Of a stretch of DNA of 64,000 nt, positions 1-7,521 are shown in pieces. The stretch spans positions 180,807-244,806 of the forward strand of contig NZ_RWKV01000004.1 in the NCBI RefSeq assembly GCF_003993795.1, read 5' to 3'. A program made the position numbers and the translations under genes. The stretch comes from Aquabacter cavernae (GTDB lineage Bacteria > Pseudomonadota > Alphaproteobacteria > Rhizobiales > Xanthobacteraceae). The notes beneath the pieces are model-generated. The model was given only the letters and a program-made list of their open reading frames with translations. It was not told the origin of the DNA and searched no databases. How positions within the stretch are numbered: position 1 is the stretch's first letter; every line of letters begins with the position of its first letter.

Positions 1-1091
1 TTCTTCCCGGCGACGGCATCGGCCCCGAAGTGATGACGCAGGTGAAGCGCGTCCTCTCCTGGCTGGAGAGCGAGGGCCTCGGCTCCTTCGCCGTGGAAGA
101 GGATCTGGTGGGCGGCTGCGCCTATGACGACCACGGCGCGGCCATCTCCGAGGCCGCCATGGACAAGGCCAAGGCGGCGGACGCCATCCTGCTGGGCGCC
201 GTGGGCGGCCCCAAATGGGCGGATGTTCCCTATGAGGCGCGCCCCGAAGCCGGCCTGCTGCGCCTGCGCAAGGACCTTGCCCTGTTCGCCAACCTGCGCC
301 CGGCTTTGTGCTATCCGGCGCTGGCGGATGCGTCCTCGCTGAAGCGCGAAGTGGTCGAGGGCCTCGACATCCTCATCGTGCGCGAGCTGACCGGCGGCGT
401 CTATTTCGGCGAGCCCAAGACCATCCTGGACCTGGGCAACGGCCAGAAGCGCGCCATCGACACGCAGGTCTACGACACCTACGAGATCGACCGCATCTCC
501 CGCGTCGCCTTCGAGCTGGCCCGCACCCGGCGCAACAAGGTCACCTCCTCCGAGAAGCACAATGTGATGCGCTCCGGCGTGCTCTGGAAGGAAGTGGTCA
601 CCGCCGTCCATGCCAAGGACTATGCGGACGTGGAGCTGGAGCACCATCTGGCGGATTCGCTGGCCATGCAGCTGGTGCGCTGGCCCAAGCAGTATGACGT
701 GATCGTCACCGACAACCTGTTCGGCGACGTGCTCTCCGACATCGCCGCCATGCTCACCGGCTCGCTGGGCATGCTGCCCTCCGCCTCGCTGGGCGCGGTG
801 GACGAGCGCACCGGCCGCCGCTCGGCGCTCTATGAGCCCGTGCACGGCTCGGCGCCGGACATTGCCGGCCGCGGCATCGCCAATCCCATCGCCATGATCG
901 GCTCGCTCGCCATGGCGCTGCGCTATTCCTTCGGCATGGGCCCGGTGGCGGACCGCATCGAGGCGGCCATTGCGGGCGTGCTGGCTTCCGGCAAGCGCAC
1001 CAGCGACATCCGCACTCCCGGCTCCACCGTGGTGGGAACGGAAGAGATGGGCGAGGCCATCATCGCCGAGCTTTCGACGGGCACGGCCTGA
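1..1091 (+). CDS. leuB: 3-isopropylmalate dehydrogenase (5' end cut by window)
   Basis: Oxidises and decarboxylates 3-isopropylmalate with NAD in cytoplasmic leucine biosynthesis. The frame is open from base 3 and begins inside the conserved N-terminal [10 protein letters not shown] motif, so only a few N-terminal residues lie outside the window; the GTG at 30 is an internal valine. Family landmarks follow in order: the [13 protein letters not shown] substrate loop, the [14 protein letters not shown] segment, and the Mg/substrate region with NLFGDVLSD and the [12 protein letters not shown] turn near the C-terminus. Full family length is about 360-370 residues, so the gene looks intact apart from the edge. 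A pentapeptide-repeat gene starts 20 bases downstream and could be cotranscribed. Recognition is confident; the start is not in view. Confidence 0.97.
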   Translation, partial: LPGDGIGPEVMTQVKRVLSWLESEGLGSFAVEEDLVGGCAYDDHGAAISEAAMDKAKAADAILLGAVGGPKWADVPYEARPEAGLLRLRKDLALFANLRPALCYPALADASSLKREVVEGLDILIVRELTGGVYFGEPKTILDLGNGQKRAIDTQVYDTYEIDRISRVAFELARTRRNKVTSSEKHNVMRSGVLWKEVVTAVHAKDYADVELEHHLADSLAMQLVRWPKQYDVIVTDNLFGDVLSDIAAMLTGSLGMLPSASLGAVDERTGRRSALYEPVHGSAPDIAGRGIANPIAMIGSLAMALRYSFGMGPVADRIEAAIAGVLASGKRTSDIRTPGSTVVGTEEMGEAIIAELSTGTA

Positions 1092-1110
1092 GCAAGGGCA
1101 GGCGCGGCGC

Positions 1111-1734
1111 ATGCACATCCTCGCCGCGCCGGACCATCCGGCGGGCCGGAGCGACGTGGAGCGGGCCATCCGCGACCATGACGGACCGGTCCGCTTCACC
1201 GGCTGGACGCTGGCCGACGCGGACCTGTCGGACCTGGACCTCGACGACTGCGTCTTCGAGCGCTGCCGGGCGCCCCGCGCTCGCTTCGCCACCGCCCGCC
1301 TGACGGACGCGCGCTTCCTCTCCTGCGATCTCAACAACACGCTCTGGATGGGCGCGCGGCTCTCCTCCACCGCGTTCGAGGATTGCCGGATGACGGGCGC
1401 GGACATGGCGGGCGCGGTGGCGCTTCACGTCTCCTTCGCGCGCTGCCTTCTCGTGAGCGCCCAATTGCCCGGCCTGTCCTTCCACCGCGCGCGCCTCGAC
1501 GGCGTGTCGTTCGCGGACGCCGACCTGCGGCGGGCGGACTTCCGCGAGGCGGTGCTCACCGACTGCATCCTCAAGGACGCCAATCTGACGGATGCCCGCT
1601 TCCAGGGGGCGGACCTGCGGGGCGCGGACCTGGGTAGCCTGCGGCTCATGGATGCGGCGAAGTTCAAGGGCGCCATCATCTCGCGCCAGCAAGCGGCGGA
1701 CCTCTTGGGCACGCTTGGGCTCAAGGTGCTCTAG
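1111..1734 (+). CDS. pentapeptide-repeat protein
   Basis: A 207-residue protein built from repeated five-residue units of the A(D/N)LXX kind, for example ADADLSDLDL, AFEDCRMTGADM, and ADLRRADFREAVL to ADLRGADLGSLRL. These are expected to fold as a right-handed quadrilateral beta helix. No signal peptide or membrane segment is visible. The frame is open further upstream inside leuB, but the ATG at 1111 lies just after the leuB stop and follows a purine-rich stretch, so I start there. Pentapeptide proteins range from DNA mimics that protect gyrase (Qnr type) to unknown cytosolic scaffolds; nothing here identifies the role. Proximity to leuB suggests cotranscription only. Confidence 0.85.
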   Translation: MHILAAPDHPAGRSDVERAIRDHDGPVRFTGWTLADADLSDLDLDDCVFERCRAPRARFATARLTDARFLSCDLNNTLWMGARLSSTAFEDCRMTGADMAGAVALHVSFARCLLVSAQLPGLSFHRARLDGVSFADADLRRADFREAVLTDCILKDANLTDARFQGADLRGADLGSLRLMDAAKFKGAIISRQQAADLLGTLGLKVL

Positions 1735-1770
1735 GACCGCTGGAGAACCCGCTCGGCCGCTAGCGCCCGC

Positions 1771-3270
1771 TCATTCCATGAAGACTTTGCTGCGGCGCTG
1801 CTTGATGGCCGGCAACATCACGATGACGGTTCCCACCGCAGCGACAGCGAGCAGCGTGGCGCTGACCGGGCGCGTGAACAGGATCGCGATATCCCCGCCC
1901 GACAGGAGCAGGGAGCGCCGCAGATACTCCTCCATCATCGGACCCAGCAGAAGGCCGAGAAGAAGAGGGGCCGCTTCCAGCTCCAGCTTGGCGAAGACAT
2001 ATCCCAGGGCACCGAAGCCGGCCATGAGATAGAGGTCGAACGTGCTTGAGCTGATGCTGAAGACCCCGACCGCGCACAGCATCAGGATGGCGGGGTAGAG
2101 CCTGAGATAGGGGACGGCGATCAGCTTCACCCACAGGCCGATCATGGGCAGGTTCAGGACCAGCAGCATCACGTTGCCGATCCACATGGAGGCGATGACG
2201 CCCCAGAACAGTTCCGGCCGGTCGATCATGACCGAGGGGCCGGGCTGGATGCCCTGGATCATCATGGCGCTGATCATGAGCGCCATGACCGGGTTTGAGG
2301 GAATGCCCAGTGTGAGCATGGGAATGAAGGAGGTCTGGGCGCCCGCATTGTTGGCGGCTTCCGGCGCCGCGACGCCTTCGAGCGCCCCATGGCCGAACTG
2401 GCGGCGATTGGGGGAGATCTTCTTCTCCACCGAATAGGCCGCGAAGGACGACAGAAGCGCGCCTCCGCCGGGCAGGATGCCGAGGATCGAGCCGAACAGC
2501 GTCCCGCGCAGGATGGGGCCGGCCGTGCGGCGCATGTCGTCGCGCGACAGCCACAGGCCGCCCACCTGGCTGGCGGGCCTGTGCCCCGCCTCCTGGCGAT
2601 CGAGGTTCGCCATGATCTCGCCGAGCCCGAACAGGCCCATGGCGACCACCACGAAGCCGACCCCGTCGGCCAGTTCGCCCACGCCGAACGTGAAGCGCTG
2701 GATGCCGGAATTGACGTCGGTGCCCACCAGCCCCAGCAGGAGGCCGAGCACCATCATGCCGAAGCCGTGCAGAAGCGAACCGTTGGCCAGCAGCACCGCC
2801 GCCACGAGGCCGCACAGCATGAGCGAGAAATATTCCGGCGCGCCGAAGCGGATCGCCATCTCCGCCAGAGGCGGCGCGAACAGCGCGATGAACACCGCCG
2901 CGATGGTTCCGGCCACGAAGGAGCCAATCGCGGCCACGGCCAGCGCCTTCCCCGCCTTTCCCTGCCGGGCCAGCTGGTGTCCCTCGATGGCCGTGATCAC
3001 GGACGAGGATTCGCCGGGCAGGTTCACCAGGATCGCGGAGGTGGAGCCGCCATATTGGGCGCCGTAGAAGATGCCCGCCAGCATGATCATCGCCGTGTCG
3101 GGAGACATGCCGAAGGTGAGCGGAAGCAGCATGGCGATGGTCGGCACGGGACCAAGGCCCGGCAACACGCCGATGAGGGTGCCCAGCGTGACGCCGACGA
3201 AGCAATAGAGAAGGTTATCGAACGTGGCCGCAGTGGACAGGCCAAGTTGAAGATGGGACAGCAGGTCCAA
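1771..3270 (-). CDS. tctA: tripartite tricarboxylate transporter, large membrane subunit TctA (system 1)
   Basis: A 499-residue, very hydrophobic protein with the TctA-family hallmarks: the early GTLIGVLPGLGPVPTIAMLLP segment near residues 30-50, the YGAQYGGSTSAIL motif near residue 110, and the GILPGGGALLSSF and APEAANNAG motifs in the second half. These correspond to the two repeated halves of the family. TctA is the channel-forming subunit of sodium- or proton-coupled uptake systems for carboxylates. It is the last gene of a minus-strand operon (RraA-like protein, TctC, TctB, TctA), 59 bases after tctB. The substrate cannot be read from the sequence; tricarboxylates, dicarboxylates and aromatic acids are all known for the family. 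Confidence 0.93.
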   Translation of the reverse strand: MDLLSHLQLGLSTAATFDNLLYCFVGVTLGTLIGVLPGLGPVPTIAMLLPLTFGMSPDTAMIMLAGIFYGAQYGGSTSAILVNLPGESSSVITAIEGHQLARQGKAGKALAVAAIGSFVAGTIAAVFIALFAPPLAEMAIRFGAPEYFSLMLCGLVAAVLLANGSLLHGFGMMVLGLLLGLVGTDVNSGIQRFTFGVGELADGVGFVVVAMGLFGLGEIMANLDRQEAGHRPASQVGGLWLSRDDMRRTAGPILRGTLFGSILGILPGGGALLSSFAAYSVEKKISPNRRQFGHGALEGVAAPEAANNAGAQTSFIPMLTLGIPSNPVMALMISAMMIQGIQPGPSVMIDRPELFWGVIASMWIGNVMLLVLNLPMIGLWVKLIAVPYLRLYPAILMLCAVGVFSISSSTFDLYLMAGFGALGYVFAKLELEAAPLLLGLLLGPMMEEYLRRSLLLSGGDIAILFTRPVSATLLAVAAVGTVIVMLPAIKQRRSKVFME

Positions 3271-3329
3271 GACAAGCTCCGGAAAGTGAGGGCTGAGCCC
3301 TCATGGGACGACGGACCGCCGACGCGGTC

Positions 3330-3791
3330 TCAATGCCACCACGACCCCAGATACGGCATGGGCACCCCCAGCCCCTGGACGAACACCAGCCCGCAGAAGG
3401 CCACAAGCAGCGCGATGGTGACGGCGCTCGTCAGGTCCGGCCGATTGTGCCGGCTCGCCGCCATCCCGAGGACAAGCAGGGCCACGAGCGCGATCACGAG
3501 GCCGGCGCGCTCCAGCAGGAAGGCAAAGCCGCAGACGGCCAACAGGATGAGCACGAGGGCCCGGACGTTGGGGCGCGGCAGCGGGGCGCCGTCCAGGAAG
3601 AAGGACAGGACCAGCGAGACGATGCCGACCCCGGTCAGCAGGATCGCGAGTACGGTCGGAAGATAGCCGGGACCCATCTTGCTGAGCGTCCCGAACTGGT
3701 ATTGCGAGGACAGGGCGAGAAACAGCAGGCCGGACGCCACATAGATCAGGCCGATGCAGAAGTATCTCGTGTTGCGGATGGCTGGATTCAT
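3330..3791 (-). CDS. tctB: tripartite tricarboxylate transporter, small membrane subunit TctB (system 1)
   Basis: A 153-residue protein with four predicted membrane segments: an N-terminal one (YFCIGLIYVASGLLFLALS), then the VLAILLTGVGIVSLVLS stretch, then two close together in the C-terminal half. The size, topology and glycine-rich loop (YQFGTLSKMGPGYLP) are typical of TctB, the poorly conserved small partner of TctA. It lies between tctC and tctA in the order usual for these operons. A perfect GC-rich palindrome sits in the short gap between tctC and this gene, see the separate entry. Confidence 0.88.
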   Translation of the reverse strand: MNPAIRNTRYFCIGLIYVASGLLFLALSSQYQFGTLSKMGPGYLPTVLAILLTGVGIVSLVLSFFLDGAPLPRPNVRALVLILLAVCGFAFLLERAGLVIALVALLVLGMAASRHNRPDLTSAVTIALLVAFCGLVFVQGLGVPMPYLGSWWH

Positions 3792-3820
3792 GTGCCTTGC
3801 CGGGCCGGAATGACGGGGTG

Positions 3821-3842
3821 CCCCTCCCCGCGCGGGGAGGGG
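3821..3842. repeat. perfect GC-rich palindrome between tctC and tctB
   Basis: CCCCTCCCCG, CG, CGGGGAGGGG forms a perfect inverted repeat in the 66-base gap between the tctC stop and the tctB start. There is no T-run on either side, so it does not look like an intrinsic terminator. In binding-protein transport operons such intercistronic hairpins often stabilise the upstream mRNA so that binding protein exceeds membrane subunits; that role is inference here. Confidence 0.6.
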
Positions 3843-3857
3843 ATGGGCTGGCGCCGG

Positions 3858-4829
3858 TCAGTTTTCGGCGATGTTGGCGTCCTTGGCCGCCTTGGTCCAT
3901 TTGGCGACCTGCTCCTCCACGAAGACCCGGAATTCCGCGGGCGTGGACCCCACAGGCGTCGCGCCGGCATCGGCGAGGACCTTCTTCACCTCCGGCTGGG
4001 CCAGCACCTGCTTGGTGGTGGTGTACAGCAGGTCGATGACGGACTGAGGCGTGCCGGCGGGCGCGAACAAGCCCGTCCAGCTGGTGAAGACGATGCTCGG
4101 ATGACCCAGCTCCGTGGTGGTCGGCACGTCCGGCAGCAGGTCGGAGCGCGTGGTGCCGGTCACCGCCAGGGGCACCAGACGTCCCGACTTGATGAAGGTC
4201 GGCGTGCTCGGCGCGGACGGAATGGCGATGGTCGCCTCCCCGCCCACCACCGCCGCTACCGCTTCCGCCGGCCCGCGATAGGGGATGTGGGTCAGGTCAA
4301 TACCGGCGCTTGCCTTCAGAAGCTCGCCGGTGAACCGCGAGCCGCTGCCATTGCCCGCCGAAGCGAAGGTGAGCTTGCCGGGATTGGCCTTGGCGCGGGC
4401 GATCAGCTCATTGAGCGTACGGATCTGGCTTTCCGGGCTGGTGACGATGACCAGCGGGGAATCCGCGATCTGCGTGATGGGCGCGAAGTCCTTCAGGGGG
4501 TCGTAGGACAGGGTCTTGTAGATGCCTGAGTTCAGCCCGTGGGTGCTGACGGAGCCGACGAACAGCGTGTAGCCGTCCGGCTTCGCGCGGGCGACGCGCT
4601 CCGCACCGATGATGCCGCTCGCGCCGTTGCGGTTGTCCACCACGACAGGCTGGCCGAGCGCCTTGGACAAGGGACCGCTGACGGCGCGCGCCATGATGTC
4701 GGCCACCGAGCCCGGAGACTGGGGCACCACCACCGTGATCGGCTTCTGAGGGTAGGGCTCGTCGGCCATGACGGCCGTGGGCAGAAGGACCGCCAGCCCG
4801 GCGGCAAGAAAGCGGAGAGGGAATTTCAT
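3858..4829 (-). CDS. tctC: tripartite tricarboxylate transporter substrate-binding protein TctC/Bug (system 1)
   Basis: A 323-residue periplasmic binding protein of the Bug/TctC family. The chosen ATG at 4829 starts a clear signal peptide (MKFPLRFLAAGLAVLLPTAVMA, cleavage near residue 22) and has AGAGG about nine bases upstream; an in-frame start 12 codons earlier would put charged residues ahead of the signal. Mature-protein landmarks are YPQKPITVVVPQSPGS, the DNRNGASGIIGAE loop, AKPDGYTL and THIPYRGPAEAVAAVVGGE. Bug proteins close like a Venus flytrap around carboxylates and present them to TctA/TctB. It is the second gene of the operon after the RraA-like aldolase. Confidence 0.93.
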   Translation of the reverse strand: MKFPLRFLAAGLAVLLPTAVMADEPYPQKPITVVVPQSPGSVADIMARAVSGPLSKALGQPVVVDNRNGASGIIGAERVARAKPDGYTLFVGSVSTHGLNSGIYKTLSYDPLKDFAPITQIADSPLVIVTSPESQIRTLNELIARAKANPGKLTFASAGNGSGSRFTGELLKASAGIDLTHIPYRGPAEAVAAVVGGEATIAIPSAPSTPTFIKSGRLVPLAVTGTTRSDLLPDVPTTTELGHPSIVFTSWTGLFAPAGTPQSVIDLLYTTTKQVLAQPEVKKVLADAGATPVGSTPAEFRVFVEEQVAKWTKAAKDANIAEN

Positions 4830-4880
4830 GGGGTTTTGCCTCTGAGGGGCGGACGTGACGTCCATTTGGAAAGGCAGGCG

Positions 4881-5546
4881 TCAGGCCTTGGCGATGGCCT
4901 CATCGACCCAGCCACGAGGCCATGCCTTCTGCTGGATCTGGACGGCCCATTGGTGCTCCACCTTCAGGTGGTCCTGGGCAGCGGCAATCACCGCAGCAGC
5001 ATCCGCGCGCGGCAGCACCAGGACGCCGTCGGGATCGCCGATCACAAGATCACCCGCGGCGACGCTGAGGCCGCCGGCGGCGAGGGGATAGCCGATCTCG
5101 CCGGGCCCGCTCTTCCAGGGGCCATTGGGCGTGACGCCCCGGCCGATCACGGGGATCGGAACATCAGCAAGACCCGCCCGGTCCCGGACCGCGCCGTCGA
5201 TGATCACCGCGGCGATGCCCCGGGAGGCGGCATAGCGGCTCATCATCTCGCCGATGATCGCGTTTTCCAGCGCCCCTCCGGCGTCGCACACGACGATGTC
5301 GCCTGGCTGGGCCACGTCCAGCGCCTTATGGAGGAAGAGGTTGTCACCGGGCCGCACGCGCACGGTGAAGGCAGGCCCCGCGAAAGACAAAGCGGCCTGG
5401 GAGTAATTGGTGAAGCCCCCCGGGAAGCTGAACAGACGGTTCGATACATCGCCGACCACAGCTACGGGGAGATCCCTGGCGGCATCCACCACCGCCTGCG
5501 ACACCCGCTCGAAATCCAGATTAATCCGCCCACCGGGACGCGACAT
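4881..5546 (-). CDS. RraA-like aldolase/decarboxylase (4-hydroxy-4-methyl-2-oxoglutarate aldolase family)
   Basis: A protein of about 221 residues in the RraA/HMG-aldolase fold. Visible family features are GDVSNRL at the N-terminus, the GDNLFLHKALDVAQPGDIVVCDAGG block, GALENAIIGEMMSRYA, and the AAVIIDGAVRDRAG segment that carries the metal- and carboxylate-binding Arg-Asp pair. Family members cleave 4-carboxy-4-hydroxy-2-oxoadipate or HMG to pyruvate, or decarboxylate oxaloacetate; the RNase E inhibitor RraA shares the fold. Position as first gene of a TctCBA uptake operon favours a catabolic enzyme acting on the imported acid. An in-frame ATG exists at 5570; the one at 5546 (MSRPGGRI) fits the family better. 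The exact substrate is unknown. Confidence 0.82.
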   Translation of the reverse strand: MSRPGGRINLDFERVSQAVVDAARDLPVAVVGDVSNRLFSFPGGFTNYSQAALSFAGPAFTVRVRPGDNLFLHKALDVAQPGDIVVCDAGGALENAIIGEMMSRYAASRGIAAVIIDGAVRDRAGLADVPIPVIGRGVTPNGPWKSGPGEIGYPLAAGGLSVAAGDLVIGDPDGVLVLPRADAAAVIAAAQDHLKVEHQWAVQIQQKAWPRGWVDEAIAKA

Positions 5547-5570
5547 CACAAGTCTCCACTTGAAAAACAT

Positions 5571-5710
5571 ACCTTAATTAAACAAAAACCATCAACATTA
5601 TATACAATCAAGCGATAAAATCACATATGATACGATGAAGAAAATTCATACCGCATTCGCAGGCCGTGAAATTTGGGCGGGCGGTATGGTCATTGAAGGG
5701 GACAACGAGC
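5571..5710. promoter_or_regulatory. AT-rich divergent promoter region between the RraA-tct operon and lysR
   Basis: The stretch just before 5640 is strikingly AT-rich for this genome (runs such as ttaattaaacaaaaacc and acattatatacaatcaag). It lies between the minus-strand catabolic operon and a plus-strand LysR gene. Divergent LysR-operon pairs usually share an operator in exactly this position. I did not identify a T-N11-A box with confidence. Confidence 0.5.
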
Positions 5711-6658
5711 GTGCAGGTGACGCTGAAGCAGATCGAGGCGGTGTACTGGGTGCATGTCCTGGGGGGCTTCATGGCCGCCGCACGCCGGCTGAACACCAGC
5801 CAGTCCACCATCTCCAAGCGGATCGCGGAGCTTGAGCTACAGGTCGGGCTCGAAGTTCTCGACCGGCAGGCGCCGCCGGGGACACTGAGCCTCAAGGGGC
5901 GGGAGATCATCGCGGATTTCGGCGCGATGCTGCGCCTGCGCGACCGGATCGAGTTCACGCTCGGCGACACGCAAAGCTATACCGGCCGCCTGCGCTTCGG
6001 CCTGACCGAGATGATCGCGCTCACCTGGCTCCCCAAGCTGCTGACGGCGATCAAGTCCGTCTATCCGCGCATCGCCCTGGAGCCGCGCATCGACGTGGTC
6101 TCGAACATGCTGCCCCAGCTCATGGAACACCGCCTGGACCTCGTGCTGGGGCCGCGCCCCAGCACCGAGCTGGACTGCACCGTGGTGGAGCTGGGAGGGC
6201 TCGATTATGCCTGGATGGTCAGCCCGCAGGTCCTGAAGAGCGGAGGCAGCGACGGGGATGCCCGCCAGCTCGGCCAGCTCTCCTTGCTGACCTATGCGGA
6301 AAACTCCCAATTGCACCATCGCATGCGCGCCGCCCTGTCCCATCTGGGCCTCGACTGGGAGAAGCCCATCACCTGCAACAGCCTGAAAGCGCTCGCGGAG
6401 CTGGCGCGGGCGGGAATGGGCGCGACCTACATTCCGCGGGATTACTTCAAGCAATATCTGGATGCCGGAGAGCTGGTGACCATCGATACCGGCCCGGAGG
6501 CGCCGCTCCAATATGCGGCCTTCCACCTGGACAATCCGGTCTCCCGGACCATTGCCGCGCTGGCTTACCAGACGTGCGACTTCGCGTTCGGCGGACATGC
6601 CCACCCATCGTCCTACGGTGATGGGCCGACAGATGGCACCGCGCCGCCATACGCATGA
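5711..6658 (+). CDS. LysR-family transcriptional regulator
   Basis: A 315-residue LysR-type regulator. The N-terminal winged helix-turn-helix (TLKQIEAVYWVHVLGGFMAA, then ARRLNTSQSTISKRIAELE, residues about 4-42) is clear, followed by a linker helix and the effector-binding domain beginning near residue 90 (RLRFGLTEMIALTWLP). I use the GTG at 5711, preceded by AAGGGGA; an in-frame GTG at 5666 would add 15 residues before the usual family N-terminus. It is divergent from the RraA-TctCBA operon and, by the normal LysR arrangement, probably controls it in response to the transported acid. The effector is not predictable. Confidence 0.92.
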   Translation: MQVTLKQIEAVYWVHVLGGFMAAARRLNTSQSTISKRIAELELQVGLEVLDRQAPPGTLSLKGREIIADFGAMLRLRDRIEFTLGDTQSYTGRLRFGLTEMIALTWLPKLLTAIKSVYPRIALEPRIDVVSNMLPQLMEHRLDLVLGPRPSTELDCTVVELGGLDYAWMVSPQVLKSGGSDGDARQLGQLSLLTYAENSQLHHRMRAALSHLGLDWEKPITCNSLKALAELARAGMGATYIPRDYFKQYLDAGELVTIDTGPEAPLQYAAFHLDNPVSRTIAALAYQTCDFAFGGHAHPSSYGDGPTDGTAPPYA

Positions 6659-6778
6659 GGCCGGTCGGGCCGGCCTTTCAGGCGATCGGGACGTGCCTGG
6701 AAATGCAACTCCATGCAAGCGGATGCACTAGCTGACGTTCCGCGAGCATGCTTCATTGGGGCCTCAGGGGAGTGAAGC

Positions 6779-7477
6779 GTGTCGAGCATCAGCCAGCAGG
6801 CAATCAAGGAGCAGCGGCAGGGTTTGCCATTGGGTGAGTTGGAGGCGGGCCTGCCATTGTCGGAGGCCGTGTTCCGCGCGCTGTGCGATGCCATTCGCGC
6901 GGGCGCGTACCAGCCCGGCGACCGGTTGCGGGAAGAGGACGTCGCGCAGCAGCTTCAGGTGAGCCGGACGCCGGTCCGCGATGCGTTCGGCCGCCTCCTG
7001 ACGAAGCGCCTCGTGGAGCCGGGCGGCGGGCGGGGCCTCACGGTGCGCCGGCTGGACACGGCCGAAGTGCTCGAACTCTACACCATGCGCGAGATCCTCG
7101 AAGGCGCGGCCGCGCGGCTGGCGGCGCAGCACATTTCCCAGCCGGAGATCGACGCGCTGGTGGAGATCGAGGCCGCGTTCGAAGCCAGTGAAGGCACCCC
7201 GGAAGACATGGCGCGATTGAACCGCCGCCTGCACGGCGCGGTCATCCGCGCGGCGCGTAATCGATACCTCGATCATGCTTTGCAGGAACTTCAGGACGGC
7301 ATTGCCCTGCTCGGCGGAACGACCTTCGCCGTCGCGGGGCGGCCGGTCACGGCCGCACAGGAGCACAGGGAGATCGTCGCAGCCATCGCGGCGCGTGATC
7401 CCGACCGGGCGGAAAGCGCCGCCCAAGCGCACATCCGGGGTGCGCTCAAGGCAAGGCTCACGCTGATTCGGGAGTGA
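6779..7477 (+). CDS. GntR-family (FadR/FCD subfamily) transcriptional regulator
   Basis: A 232-residue regulator starting at GTG with AGGGGAG just upstream. Residues about 28-90 form the GntR winged helix (LREEDVAQQLQVSRTPVRDAFGRL), and the C-terminal half is an all-helical FCD ligand domain (ELYTMREILEGAAARLAA; LNRRLHGAVIRAARN; AQEHREIVAAIAARDPDRAE). The FCD histidines that bind a metal in many relatives are plausible at the HGAV and EHRE positions. FCD regulators typically sense small organic acids. It lies between the first tct operon and the thiol-dioxygenase island, convergent with the rhodanese gene, so it could control either. Confidence 0.92.
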   Translation: MSSISQQAIKEQRQGLPLGELEAGLPLSEAVFRALCDAIRAGAYQPGDRLREEDVAQQLQVSRTPVRDAFGRLLTKRLVEPGGGRGLTVRRLDTAEVLELYTMREILEGAAARLAAQHISQPEIDALVEIEAAFEASEGTPEDMARLNRRLHGAVIRAARNRYLDHALQELQDGIALLGGTTFAVAGRPVTAAQEHREIVAAIAARDPDRAESAAQAHIRGALKARLTLIRE

Positions 7478-7521
7478 GCCTTCGCAACTGATTGACCATT
7501 CCTGACGGCCGGGCGCCGATC

